Assembly (NCBI GenBank): GCA_037176905.1
Contig: JBBBWG010001226.1
Location: 1 to 64,000 of the forward strand
DNA: 64,000 nt
Direction: 5' to 3'
Source of the DNA: Azolla pinnata
Lineage: Eukaryota > Streptophyta > Polypodiopsida > Salviniales > Salviniaceae
Every line of letters starts with the position of its first letter. Position 1 is the first letter of the stretch. Positions 11,456 to 23,380 of the stretch are shown piece by piece. Made by a program: the position numbers and the translations under genes. The notes beneath the pieces were generated by a model. That model searched no databases. It saw only the letters and a program-made list of their open reading frames with translations, and had not been told where the DNA came from.

Positions 11456-14400
11456 TCACATCTGGGTGAAGTTTTCTTTCTCTGATTGATCCATTCCATG
11501 CCACATTCTTCTTTGTCGCACATCCATTAGGCACTGATTTATCTGCAAGAAACAACAGCAAATTAGGTCTCGGACCAGATCTATTGCACTACTGCACTGT
11601 ACTCACTGCTAAATGTCTTTTTCAGCGGCAGAAGTCTATCAAGTGACATTCAAGCAAACCAAAACATGCACCTGGGATTCTCATCATTTTGTCGGGTTTA
11701 ACAAGCACCATTCTATAGAACTACTGGATTCTTGATTGTTCAATTAATCAAATTTCCATTCCCTGGGCAAGATGTGCGATTTGGTTTTCACATCTTGAAA
11801 TTTGATTAACAGTCCTCATAATGAGAGATCATAAGCCTCGACAACATTTAGTGCTTTATTTTTATGATGTTCATCTTCTATTCATTTTTATTCATTTACC
11901 TCTTTCAGTTTCACAATCTCCCGGTGTGCAGCTGCCAGCAAGTCATCTTTCAGAAGGTTACAGCTTTGGTCATCATTTTTCATCCTCTGCATTCGTTGCT
12001 GCCGCAAACCACGTGACTTTCTACCACTCTCTTTACTCTGAGAGCTATAATGACCATCTAAGTCATCGATACTCTGCTTGGTATGAGTTTTGTGACATGA
12101 ACATACACTCATCGATCTGACTGACTCTGTAGTTGGGGTCATGCATTCATGCCCTTCCACTTCTTTTTCTCCCTGGTCTTTGCCATATAATTCACAACCA
12201 TCCGCTTGATGAGATTGCCTTACTTCAGCGGCTTGAAAGCCTTTCTGACCTCCAACTCGCATTGATTCCACACTACTCTTGGATTTTGTCTGAGGCTCAT
12301 ATGGTGAACACATCTGTTGACTCAAAGACTGAAATTTCTCTTGCCATTCCACCAACTCAGCGCGGAGATTCTGATTTCCATGGCGTAACATCGACTAAAA
12401 TCCAAACAAACAGATCTGTGTGGTGAAATTTTCTGGCTACAGGTGCATACATAATATAGCTTCACTAATTACATCAATTTAGGTCACAAAGTAGTACCCA
12501 CCAGTTCTGAAAGGAGATGTTGCTTTTCAGCTCCAAGGATGATTCTTGCCTTTATGGATAAATAACAATATGAAGAACGATTATGAGTTTATTGAACGTC
12601 AAGGGAATCAAGTCATATCTCCAGAACTATACATTTCATAGGCTAAAACTAAATTGCCGTTAGAATTCAAACTCACCTTGCGAAGTTCATGATCATAATC
12701 TGCTGATGCCATTCGTTCTTTCTGAAAATCTGCTATCTAATTACGACAAATAAACTGTAAGAACTTGATGAAGAAGAGACTATAATTATGATATTCAGTG
12801 CACCTGAATTCTACTAATGCCATTGGAATATATTCAGCTTTCACGTAGTCAATTTTTGTATAAAATGAAATTAATATATCCTTGAAGTCAACCATCTTTT
12901 GAATGGTAATTTTGGTAGATTTCATGAATATAATGTCAATTCAAAAAGTACAGATTGGATTGCGAAATTAATGAACTAAAATAGGTTTTCACTGTAATAA
13001 TCAAGCAGACTAACAGAACATAATACATGCATTGCAGTCCGAAGCCAGCAGTGCATGAGAAGCATTGCACTTGATTACCTGTTGTTCTAACCATTGATTG
13101 TGGCTTGTCATTTCTGCCTTCTCTTTTTCAAGATTTTGCACACGTTCTTCAGCCAATTGAAGCGTTTTGAACTGCGTTCTTGAAGCCTCTAATGTGTCAT
13201 CAAGTTTCTTGGTTTTGTCACGACATTCAATCTAATGGAATTTTAGAAAGCCTTTAAGTGGAGTGATAGGCAAACTAGAACTGAACAAAGACATTGATTT
13301 GAAAATAGATCATACCTTAGCTGCTTCAAGAGATTTCTGCAAGTTCATAATCTCCTTCTCTGAAGATTTCAAAACATCATTATTGGTATCGGATGCAGTT
13401 TTCAGGTTAGCCTCCTGGAAGAGTGATGAGGAAACCGTTACTTCATATATAAATACTTGTCACTCGAGCCCACAACAATTAAAAAAGTTTAGCAGAATAA
13501 CTTACCAATTTCTCAATTTTCTCTTTCATACCCTGTAACTGCCCAGCCTTAGCCTGTATTTATATAGATCAGCAAATGCTTTACAGAAGAAAATGTATCT
13601 TTTACGCAACTAGTTTGATCCTGAGAATATGAGTTCAATGCATATGAGAGTTGAAGTGGAGTAATTTTTATGGGGACCTTAAGAACAACAAGAATCTGTG
13701 TATACTGCTTTCACATGAACAATCGTCATGCAATCATGTTATAAAGAACCATTTGAGATTACATACATGGTAAAGTGTACGGCATTCTGCAACTTCCATT
13801 CTAAGCCTTTCTGATTCCTCTTCTTGAGCTTTTATCACTGAAGAAGCATGCCTTTTCACCTACAAGAATGAATGGACAGTAGCTAAATTCATAAGATTAG
13901 GTGGAATTATTATCACATTGCTGGCTTAGATACTTATACAGAAGGAACCAAATGAAGGGAACTAAGGAGAAATAGATTACCTTATCCAACTCCATAGTTG
14001 CTTCACGGGCTGCAGCAACTGACTTTGCAGCCCTAGCAGTCTGAATGCGAGCTTCTTTTGAGACTTCCTTCACAATTTTAGCTCTTAGCTGTTCAAGGTC
14101 TCGAGATTCATCTTTTGCAGCTGATCACACATCAGAAGACACGTAAGGCAATACATATCAAGCAACCACTTATCCTCGTCATATTAATTCAGTAAACAAA
14201 ATGTGCACATGAGGAAAGACATCAAACAATTCATGAACCGTCTATGTCGAAGACTATGCACAGGCATACAAGTTTTCAAATGCACATATTAAGATGCATT
14301 TTAAGATGGATTCAGAGGCTCGTAAGAAGAGTTTGATAACCCACAGAATGTTATCAGATGTTCTAGCTCTTGAACCCTTGATTGGAGCCCAGCTGCTGCA

Positions 14401-15661
14401 GCTTCAACCTCAGCAAGATACTTCCTCAGTGCTTCAGTCTCAAGTTCACTTTCTAAACGTGCACTGTTGGCTCAGAAAAGCAAAGTCCACGATCGTCAAT
14501 AATTTTGACGTAATTTTCCCATGGTACAGAGTATGTAATTATAACAAAATCATGGAAATATAAAATATTCAGATGTTTTTCGGTGCAAACTCATCAAGAT
14601 GAGTAAATTAGAAATCATAATCTTTCATTTAATAACAGTACAATCAATAAAGTTTGCTGCTGAGTGCTATCAAACAAGCAAATCACCTCTCTGATGCACG
14701 CAATGCAATTCTCAGCTCAGAAATCCTCCGTTGCAGACCAACCTGTGCGTACAGGGCCTTTTTTGAATATGTAAACCAGGAGGTTGTTGTTCCTTGTTAC
14801 TTAGATTTTGCAAGAGAGTGTTCCTTATTATAATTTATGAATCCATGACCATTGCAGTAGTAAAAATCTTGCAAATCAATGCAAGCGAATAGTAGTTTCT
14901 GTATTAAGCACCTCATCTGCGCTAGGCAAAATAGCATCAAAGATATCAGATTGTATCAGCATTTTTCCATTTTCATCTGTCCAGCGACTTGTGTGCTCTT
15001 TTAGGCAAGTTGTATCTAGATGCATTATTGTATTTTCACCACCAATCTGCCTTCCCCCAGACGATATTGGACTCTCCAACATAGAAGAGATTGATGCATT
15101 TGAATAGCCATATACTCTTTCACCACAAGCAGATGCAGCAGACTTTGACAATGTTGCTGAGTTTATTTGAGGAATATCACAGCTATCATTTCTGTTATTT
15201 TTTGTCACTGCTCCACCCTCTGCATTACAAACCATTTTCCTGTTAGAAAAGTTGTTGAAAGCTTCTTACTTGTAAATATGGATCTCCTGTTAAGGATAAG
15301 CGTAACGCACATAAGCTCATAAAATCCTTTAATCAGCATCTCAGAATATCAGAGAAATTTTCCACAGCATAAATTTTTTTCATAGGCGATACAGAAGGGA
15401 AGGAATAATTATAACAGACTTATGGTGACGAATCACAAAAGCACTGGATTCGTTTGAATTTCATTCAAATACAATAAAGAAAGGGATCTATGTGCATAAT
15501 AATGAAGAACCAGTGACTGGTGAAAGAATACCAAATGTTAAATCTGAGTGTGTAGGAGAATCCAGCTGACTTTTTGACCGAGATCCTTCAGGATCTTCCC
15601 ACCAATGAGTTGTAAATCGACTTCCAGATAATCCACTGCTTGGGTTGTCATACGACAGCAT
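11456..15661 (-). CDS. Unassigned coiled-coil protein, about 611 residues
   Basis: Thirteen coding exons on the minus strand join in frame: 15532-15661, 14912-15219, 14687-14742, 14345-14463, 13981-14120, 13767-13859, 13506-13553, 13315-13414, 13079-13231, 12677-12736, 12502-12549, 11900-12394 and 11456-11542 (stop TGA). The first ATG in frame gives MLSYDNPSSGLSG. Residues 1-146 look disordered, with one HWWEDPEGS patch. Residues 147-480 are almost continuous heptad-type helix (for example RRISELRIALRASER and AELVEWQEKFQSLSQQM). Residues 440-560 are Ser/Lys/Gln-rich with two Cys. The C-terminus returns to helix and ends ENFTQM. There is no membrane segment, kinase or motor domain. It looks like a plant scaffold or cytoskeletal/nuclear filament-like protein, but I cannot name the family. 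The donor at 14344 (T before GTGGGT) is the least certain junction. The total is 1836 bases including the stop. Confidence 0.75.
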
Positions 15662-16610
15662 TCCAACTCCCTTACAAAGCACGGGAGTCCTAGACTTTCC
15701 CTCATCTTTGTAGCAAGAGCTCCCGACTTCCCAGTTACTATTAATTAATGAGAGAAGAAATACTATTAGCAAAGTAGTATTCAAAGAAAAAATCCCTTTC
15801 ATGAATAATGTAAGACTTTCCATGAGATAAATAGAACCATGTATTGTTGTGATAATCAAGATTCCCTCGATTTCATTTAAGGAAACAACATAAACCACTA
15901 GGTACACAATTTTCTGGAAATTAACATTAACTTAGAAATTATGAGCAAAACCAAAGACTTGTGGGCAGATTTGGTATGATTTTCATATAATATATGAAGG
16001 CATAAAAAGTTTTGTATTCAAGGAAATCAGTAAAAGTATTAATATAGATGGTCTAATGATATAGTACTGAGTAACTGAATGATTCGTTTTGTAATCTTTA
16101 CAATACTTGGGAGTACGAGATGGAAATTATGTGTTTTGGTGAATGTGATCACTGTACCTTTTCCTAGAAAAGTGATTGTCATGGCCTTCAAGATGGCAAT
16201 GGAAACGGTGATTTCCATTCTCTACGTTTTGCATGGCTGGTTCGGGCATCGCTGTCACATAAAATGGAAATTTTCTTGAATTGAGATAATCGAGAAAACA
16301 AATTTGTTTTGTTTGTGGAATTCTACTGAAGTAACAAAGACAACTTCCTCTTTGTGTAAAAATAAATGAAAAGCTGGAAAATTTTATTGTGGATCAACAC
16401 TGAAAGTGACGCAAAAAATGTACTTTGATTTCTCCGGTGTCAGATGAGAATATATAAAGAAAACAAAGAGCGCAAAGAAATAGAACTTTCGAAGGAAACT
16501 AAAGAATGGCTACTTTTGTTAGTCGAAAATGATAGAAATAACAGAAAATGAAGACTAAACGAATGCATCATTAATCGAAAGAACAAGTGATAAGGCATAT
16601 TTACGCTTAC

Positions 16611-16960
16611 CTGCGTTGTTGTGTAAGTTTTCGCAAACAGTTGCGGTCTGAAGCGGATTGCGATAACAGCAAGAACCAGACAGTGATCCTCAGATTCGAG
16701 GAATATACTAAATATACGGCAATATTCTTGGCAGAATAAACGAAAAAACCAGAATCGCTGCAAAAATCGGCAGCACTGACGCCAATGAACACGTAAAGTT
16801 GCGGAATTCGAGGAGAAGACCGAGCGGCTAATTAAGAGCGGCGAAATGTTAATGATAAGCGAGGAAAGATTAGGGCGAAGTCCGAAACAATAATGGTGAA
16901 GAATCGGAGGATTTTCCAACGCAGAAGACAAGGATGATGCCAAGAAAAGATCAAAGGCAT
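16611..16960 (-). other. Probable non-coding first exon of the coiled-coil gene
   Basis: On the minus strand a strong donor, CGCAG then GTAAGC, ends a segment at 16611. It splices in phase to the acceptor before 15737 (AG then TAACTGG). The frame through this segment has no ATG after its last upstream stop, so translation probably starts in the next exon at 15661. The upstream end is not visible, and 16960 is only an estimate from where the CT-rich promoter text begins. Confidence 0.5.
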
Positions 16961-17500
16961 TGCCGGCAAATCTAAGGCTGCCTTTTCTTCTGACGGAGGG
17001 TACCGATGAGAAGCACGAGCTCTCTCCTTCTCTCTGTTCTCTTCTGATTTTTCTCCTTCTTCTTCGTTTTGCTCCCTCGTTCTTTCTTTCTCCTGTATCC
17101 GCTCACGACGAATCCCTTCTGCTTTCTGTTGAAGCTGACGATATTGCCCGCTCTGTTCGGCGGCTGCTCGTGTCTTCCTTCTCTTTCGTGACCTCTGTTC
17201 TCTTTCTTTCTGTCGTTGTGACGCGATGGAGTGGCGATGGCGGAGCTCTCCTCTTCTCTTCCCTCTCCCTTCTTTTCTTTTCTTTACTGTTTGTTCTTTC
17301 TCTTTCTTCTTCTTCTTCTTCTTCTTCTTCGTCTTCTTCTTCTTCTTTCGTTCTTCATTTCCCGCCCATTTTGTTTTCTGCGTTTACAGTCTTTTCAATT
17401 TTTCAAAGTATTCATTTTATGTTTTTATTTTCTTTTTATCTTTTATTTTTTACCTCTTTTCTTCTTACATCGTTTTTTGTTCTTGTTCTATTTTATTTTG
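16961..17500. repeat. CT-rich promoter block with TTC run
   Basis: A pyrimidine-rich block (on the plus strand) lies just upstream of the coiled-coil gene's first exon. It has a TTC run at about 17306-17345 and many TTCTTT/TTTTCT words. Open frames rich in Phe, Leu and Ser across it are repeat products. It matches the GA/CT-rich leaders seen at the other genes in the window. Confidence 0.7.
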
Positions 17501-20500
17501 TACCTCAGAGGGACCCCAATTTTTTGAGCCAATTATCTATTAACCAAGTAATCGACTGCCATAAATTTTGATAATGCATAGAAATCTAACTGATTATCCG
17601 ACTAATTGATCGATTTGTATATAATATTTGATAATGCATGCAAATCAACTAATCAAATACAACCAAATGTCGTTCTAGTTAATACCAGTGTATTGGATTA
17701 ACCTAATCATTAATTGATTGATTTATTGTCACGCCAATGATCTTAGAAAAGCAAACATCGGTTGGAATTTGATCTATTTGACTATATGTCTAGTAAAAAG
17801 CCATGTGCATGTTCGTTGTTACCCAATGCCAAAGATACGGGGCATGGATCGATTAAGAGATTAGGCAAGTGACGAATAGGGAGAAATAAATAGTGATACA
17901 TAATTACACTAATATTTCTTACGTTGGTATAGAGAGCATACAGTAATGTTTGTGTATCCAATTATTTGTCATTAGAGAACAAATAGAAACAACAAATACA
18001 ATCATGCGATGTTCATATAAAATAGAATATCACGTGACATGGTATCTAGAAAGGAAATCAATACGCTTGTAGGGCACAAATGTTCTTCAATGGGCCCAAG
18101 CAATAGGCTAAGATGTAATGAACGAGGACTGAGATGTGATAGTAATTAGGACAAATATGTAGAAAGTAATTGTTGCTAAGCTACCGGTAAGATGTCAAGG
18201 CAAAGTCATGGTTCAGATGTTATTGATATGTGGACATGCCACGGTTGAGCTCATGATCGTGTTATGTATGAGTTGGGTTGTGATTGCAACCCTTCTTTAT
18301 CATGCTAGGTGTTTTTCTTCTTGTGCTTTTATGTTCGTTGCTTACCACATCACGAGTAGAAGGAGCTTATTGGGTTTGCACACACCCAACTCTTGATCCA
18401 AGGGTTTGTTTCCTTTTTACCTCGGTACTAATGAAGATGAGCCATAGGATTTAATTGTAATGGTTAATGGTTCAACATATGACTTCATATTATTGATATT
18501 TAGAGGAAACTTTCCTCAAATTGGCTACGGCATGATATATAAATATGTTTCTCTTTTTCTATTTACAATACGATAAATGTTAAAACTCATAGTGATAAAA
18601 CACCTAGGTAACTTGGATTTTGTCTATAGTTGAGTGGTCTAACCCTTTTTCTTTTATTTTTTCCATCCTCTTTGCTTAATAATTATAAGATATATTATGG
18701 GAGTACAATTAAAGTTTTTTGTGTTTTTTTAATTGCATTGTTTTCTAAGTTTATCATTTTAATCTAAGAGGACAGCCAAAAAATGATTATAATATTTTAT
18801 ATTTGCCGGTATCTTTTCTCTAATCCTTTCTCTTTTAAGAATTATTACAACCAAAGAAACTTTCTTGGCTTTATTTTTTTTCACCTTTATTCCTTTTATT
18901 ATTGATAATTTTCCTTTCTTTGGGTGTTCTTTTTAATTGTTAATACTAAAACACATGGGTGTTATATAGTTTCGAGATAATTGTTTTAACCTCCAATAGA
19001 CTAGCTGCCTTTATTTTTATAAGCCATTTGTTGGCCATCTTTTTAAATTAACAGTAGAATATATTTTCGAAAAAAAGGCTCTCAATTTTGTCACGAATAG
19101 ATACAAATAAGCATAACAAAGCTAGGCAAGAGGGAGCAGAAGAAAGCTATAAGAAAGAGATAAGTTAACAAGTAGAAAATAGAATAAGTTAAGTATTAAT
19201 TTAATAACCAACATTACCTTAATTATATTTTGATTAAAATGTTTAATTAAACGATATTCTCAAATCTATGAGATTGATATTTATAATTATACGATTCATA
19301 ACTAAATTATATAATAAATTTTTTTATAAATTAAAAAATTTCTTTATATAAGTTTTATAGTTTAAGATTACTTTCTATAAATTCAATTTGCTGCCATTTT
19401 TTATTTGAAGTATAACCTTTTTTTATAGTTATATACTGTAACATTTTTTAACTTATAATAGAAGTGGAACTTTAAGATTATTTATCATACACTTTTGATT
19501 ATAAATTTACAAAAAAATGAACAAAATTGATAATAAATGGTTCATTGTATACTCTAGGTCTTGACTCAATTAAGATGTTAGAGAGACCAATGTTTGTCCC
19601 TCAAATTCTTATTTCAAACAACATACTTATGTGGTTAAGGATACAATATAGACAAATATAGTACATATTCTTTAAAGATAGCATTGAACTATGAAGGAAA
19701 AATCAGAAATTGTCAAAAAACGTCGCCTTTAATTTAGATTATATTGAAAGAAATGATTATTTTTGCTTGTTATAACATGATTGTATTATTGAGATAATAT
19801 CTCTTGCTTGTAAATCTTATTGAATAAGTTTTTTTTATAAGTAATTCTACTTTTTTGACATGATTTTAATATCAATACAAAGTTAAATATTTTTTGGGGA
19901 ACGTAGAGAGATGTTTCTAGACAATAAAAGTTTATGAGATACTGTTGGAAAAATAACTTTGGTCAGATCATTTTATTGAAGAGTAGATAGAATTTTGAGC
20001 TTTTGATTGTTTTTTCAAATGTTTCTCTCACAAAATACTAATTTTCTTTAATATTTTAGTATAGAATAGCAAGTAGACTTTATTTTAATCATAGCTTAGG
20101 GCATTCAAGTGAATTATCCTTTTAAATTTCAAATTTCTAATATTTAGGTCTATTGCATGATAATAAAATAATTTTGTTGGCTTAGGAAAAATAACAAAAG
20201 AGAAAAAATATCTGTGATTTATGATTGTATATGAGGCCTTTCTTTATTTATCACTATCATTATATATATTTTGGTTTTATTCTTTTCTTTTATTTTCCTT
20301 TTAAGTGTGAGCTATGTTGTGTATAAATAGCATGTATTCTAAGCAAATTTTGATGACGCGTAGCACAAGTAATACGTAATCTCATGGTCTTACATAATGT
20401 ATTCACATGGCCAATAACAAATTGTTTAATGATTGTGATCTTCTAAACTCAACATATATGTCAAGCAATGCATCTATCTCCAAGCTCTCTTATGTGTGTC

Positions 20501-20985
20501 TTTTGAATCTCTTATACTTAACAATTTTGTGCCTCTAAGGTCTTTTATGTGCCTTTTGATATGTCGGTGTGTTAGATAGACATTTGCATGGCCACAATCT
20601 TAATGGGGACAATGTTCTGAGTCTTGAAAAGCAAGAGCGTGTATGTAGGGACCATGAAAGGCTTAAGAACTTCTTAGGTCTCTTTCAATGAATGCTCAAA
20701 TAAAAGCTACTGAGCTTTCTTGAGGGAAACTGAAGAAGTGCAAGTGTTAGGTAGATGCATGTGTGGATACCTTCTCAACATGTGGATGTAGGTGGATCCC
20801 AATCTCACAGCTCAAAGCTACCAACTAATATATATATAATGGAATTCCCATGTTTCATGTGATTCTTCTTTGCATCGTCTTTCCATGCACTCGAGCGAGT
20901 CCCAATCTAAACCAACGCCCTTAAACACAGATTCTAAATGCTTTGTCCCCTCGGGAAGTTTAGGCGAGGCTAAGGCAAAGGACCA
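17501..20985. other. AT-rich spacer without recognisable genes
   Basis: Strongly A+T-rich between the diverging coiled-coil and bHLH genes, with no frame above about 75 codons. The 18.05-18.6 kb and 20.45-20.85 kb parts are less AT-rich than their surroundings and could be old element fragments. I found no paired ends, target duplications or coding remains to support that. Confidence 0.55.
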
Positions 20986-20994
20986 AGGGCCCAA

Positions 20995-21476
20995 CAAAGT
21001 CAAGGGAGAGATCAAGGAGGTCAAGGCCAAGCAAGGTCACGGGAGACGTCAAAGAGGTAAAGGTCACAGGATATGTCAAAGAGGTCAAGGACAAGGGATA
21101 TGTCAAAGAGGTCAAGGTCACGGGAGATGTCAAAGAGGTCAAGGCCAAGGGATATGTCAAAGAGGTCAAGGTCAAGGGATATGTCAAAGAGGTGAAGGCC
21201 AAGAAAAGTAAAGGGCAAAGTCGGAAGGTTAGCGTAAAGACCTTGACCTTGACCAAGACCAAGTCCAAGACCAAGTCAAATCTAGGTGAAGGTCAAGTTT
21301 CGGCCAATGCCAGGTAAAGGTTAGGCCAAGGTCAAGGTCAATGTCAGGTAAAGGTTAGGCCAAGGTCAAGGTCAAGGTCACGTTTAGGTCAAACTTAGGC
21401 CAAGGTCAAGGACAAGGTCACGTTTAGGTCAAACTTAGGCAAAGGCCAAGGTCAAGGTCAAGTTAGGTAAAGATCA

Positions 21477-21507
<31 letters not shown>

Positions 21508-21720
21508 ATCAAGGCAAAGAAGGCTAGGTCAAGATCAGGTCAAGGTCAAGGTCAAGGTCAAGGCAAGAAGGCTAGGTCTAGGTCTAGGTCAAGAGTAGGT
21601 CAAGGTCAAGGTCAAGGTCAAGATAAGGTCAAGGTCAAGGTTAGGATTTTGGAAGGTCAAGAAAGGTCAAAGGAGGTCAAGGTCGAGCAAAGTAAAAAGG
21701 GGTCAAGGCGAAGATCAGGA
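20995..21720 (+). repeat. AAGGTC-type array, dense in W-box cores
   Basis: About 720 bases of degenerate tandem repeat. The first part (about 21010-21200) has a unit of about 24 bases, with GGGATATGTCAAAGAGGTCA-like text repeated six to seven times. The rest is a hexamer array of AAGGTC interrupted by TTAGG and AAGATC. The complement of GGTCAA is TTGACC, the core W-box bound by plant WRKY factors. By eye there are roughly 35-40 such cores, nearly all in one orientation. The array lies about 3 kb upstream of the first confident coding exon of the bHLH gene. Regulatory function is inferred only. Confidence 0.8.
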
Positions 21721-21731
21721 TCACAAGAGGT

Positions 21732-22014
21732 CACGTGAGCCAACGTGTTCTTGACGTTGAGGGGAAATTGAACCATTTCAAGAAAATGCACGTGGCCTTT
21801 GGCTGCCGCGCTGCCTTTTTAGAGAGAGAAGGGAGAAGAGAGAAGAGAGAAGCGAGAAGAGAGAGGAGAGATGATGTGCGTGCGTGCATGTCACGTGACT
21901 CCTGCGCCATCCATCCTCGCTTTTCTTGCTCCCCTTTTTATTTTCCCCCTTTTTTTTTTCGTTTTTAATACGCTCACACATGACAGCTGTCGGCGTCACG
22001 CGCGCCCTCACGTG
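21732..22014. promoter_or_regulatory. Four G-boxes (CACGTG) in 283 bases
   Basis: CACGTG occurs at 21732-21737, 21789-21794, 21892-21897 and 22009-22014. The third sits in a perfect ten-base palindrome, GTCACGTGAC. CACGTG is the classic E-box/G-box bound by bHLH and bZIP factors. These sites lie between the W-box array and the CT-rich leader of a bHLH gene. The sites are seen directly; that they form a promoter is inferred from position. Confidence 0.55.
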
Positions 22015-22189
22015 CTCCCGCCCTTCTTCTTCCTTCTTCTTCCTTCTTCCTTCTTCTTTCTTCTTTCTTCTTTCTTCTTCTTTCGTCTTCGTCTTCGTCG
22101 TCCTCGTCTCTCTACTCCATAGCTGCTGCTACTGTTGCTGCTGCTGCTTCGTCCTCGTCCTTCCCTTCCTTCTGCTTCGTCTTCTGCTC

Positions 22190-23380
22190 CCGCCATCGCT
22201 CCCGCCTCCTCCGCTGCATCGGATTTCGCTTCTGATTCTGCTTCTTGGACGCTCCGCGATTCCCTGCACCATAATTCCTCGTTCCACCTTCGCCTCCGGC
22301 CGTTGTGGACCTCCCCGACGGCGCCTGATCTGCTTCCTCTCCGATTCGATCCGTCTCCTCCTCCAGGCTCCCGTTCCGCCATTCGTCGATGCGCTGTTGC
22401 TTCTGCCTCGCGGACGCTCCCCGATTCCCTGCATGATTCTTGCAGCTTCCGTGACCTTCTCCGGCCGTTTGGCTCCCCCCCCCCCGGACCTGCCTGATCT
22501 GCTTCCGTTCCAATCGGATCGTCTCCTCCAGGCTCCCGTTCCGCCATTCTTTGATGCGCTGTTGCTTCTGCTTCTCGGACGCTCTGCGAGTGCCTGCATG
22601 ATTCTTGCAGCTTCCACCTTCTCTGGCTGTTGGCTCCCTCCCGGTGCCTGATCTCTGCTTCGTTTGAATTGGATCGTCAAGTGCTGATCCCGTTCCGTTC
22701 GGCCACTCTTTGATGCACTGTTGCTTCTGCTTCTCGGATGCTCTGCGGTTCCCTGCATGATACTGGCAGCTTCCACCTCCTCCGGCCGGCGCTGAACCCC
22801 CCCCTCCCCCCCTCCCCCCCGCCTGATCTGCTTTCTTTCCATCGGATCGTCTCCTCCCTTCCGTTCGGCCATTCTTTGATGCACTCTTGCTTCTGCTTCT
22901 CGGACTCTCCGTGATTCCCTGCATGATTCTTGCTTCCACCTTCTCTGGCCGTTGGCTCCCCCCCGTGCCTGATCTGCTTCGTTGATCTGCTTCGTTCCGT
23001 TCCCTTCCGTTCGACGGCCATTCTTTGATGCACTGTTTGCTTCTGCTTCTCGGACGCTCTGCGATTCCTTGCTTAATCATTCTTGCAGCTTCCACCTCCT
23101 CCGGCCTTTGGATCACCTCCCCGTGCCTGAACTGCTGCCTTGAATTGGATCGTCCCCTGCCTTCCGTTCGGCCATTATTTGATGCACTGTTTGATTCTCT
23201 GCTTCTTGGACGCTCTGCAACCCCCTGCATGATTCTTGCAGCTTCCACCTCCTCCGGCGGTACTTCCATCTTCGGCGTAACTCCTTTTGCTGCAGCTCTT
23301 CGTGCCATGATCTAGTGCTTCTTGAATTGGATCGTCTTCTCCCTTAATCCGTTCCGTCACTGTTTGCTGCACTGTGGCTT
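22190..23380. repeat. GC-rich tandem array, unit about 160 bp, seven to eight copies
   Basis: A unit of about 150-175 bases is repeated head to tail. Each copy has TTCTGCTTCT(C)GGACGCTC, then GATTCCCTGCATGATTCTTG, then CAGCTTCCACC(T)CTCCGGC, then CCTGATCTGCTTC, and ends with CGTCTCCTCC and CCGTTCGGCCATTC. Copies begin near 22.22, 22.40, 22.55, 22.71, 22.88, 23.04 and 23.19 kb, and a decayed copy follows. The array is open for hundreds of codons on both strands, including a 398-codon minus frame, because the unit rarely contains stops. I treat it as a repeat in the 5' region of the bHLH gene and not as a protein gene. Confidence 0.8.

Noticed and set aside
18050-18620. Old retroelement fossil in the AT-rich spacer (also 20450-20850 and 30060-31000)
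   Set aside because: The base composition and a few TATA-like words are suggestive, but there are no paired terminal repeats, target duplications or recognisable coding remains, so no element is called.
22112-23308. A 398-codon minus-strand frame as a real Arg/Ser-rich protein
   Set aside because: It follows the 160-bp tandem array, all frames of which are open, and the copies look unconstrained by frame. Kept as a repeat, with a finding on how to test it.
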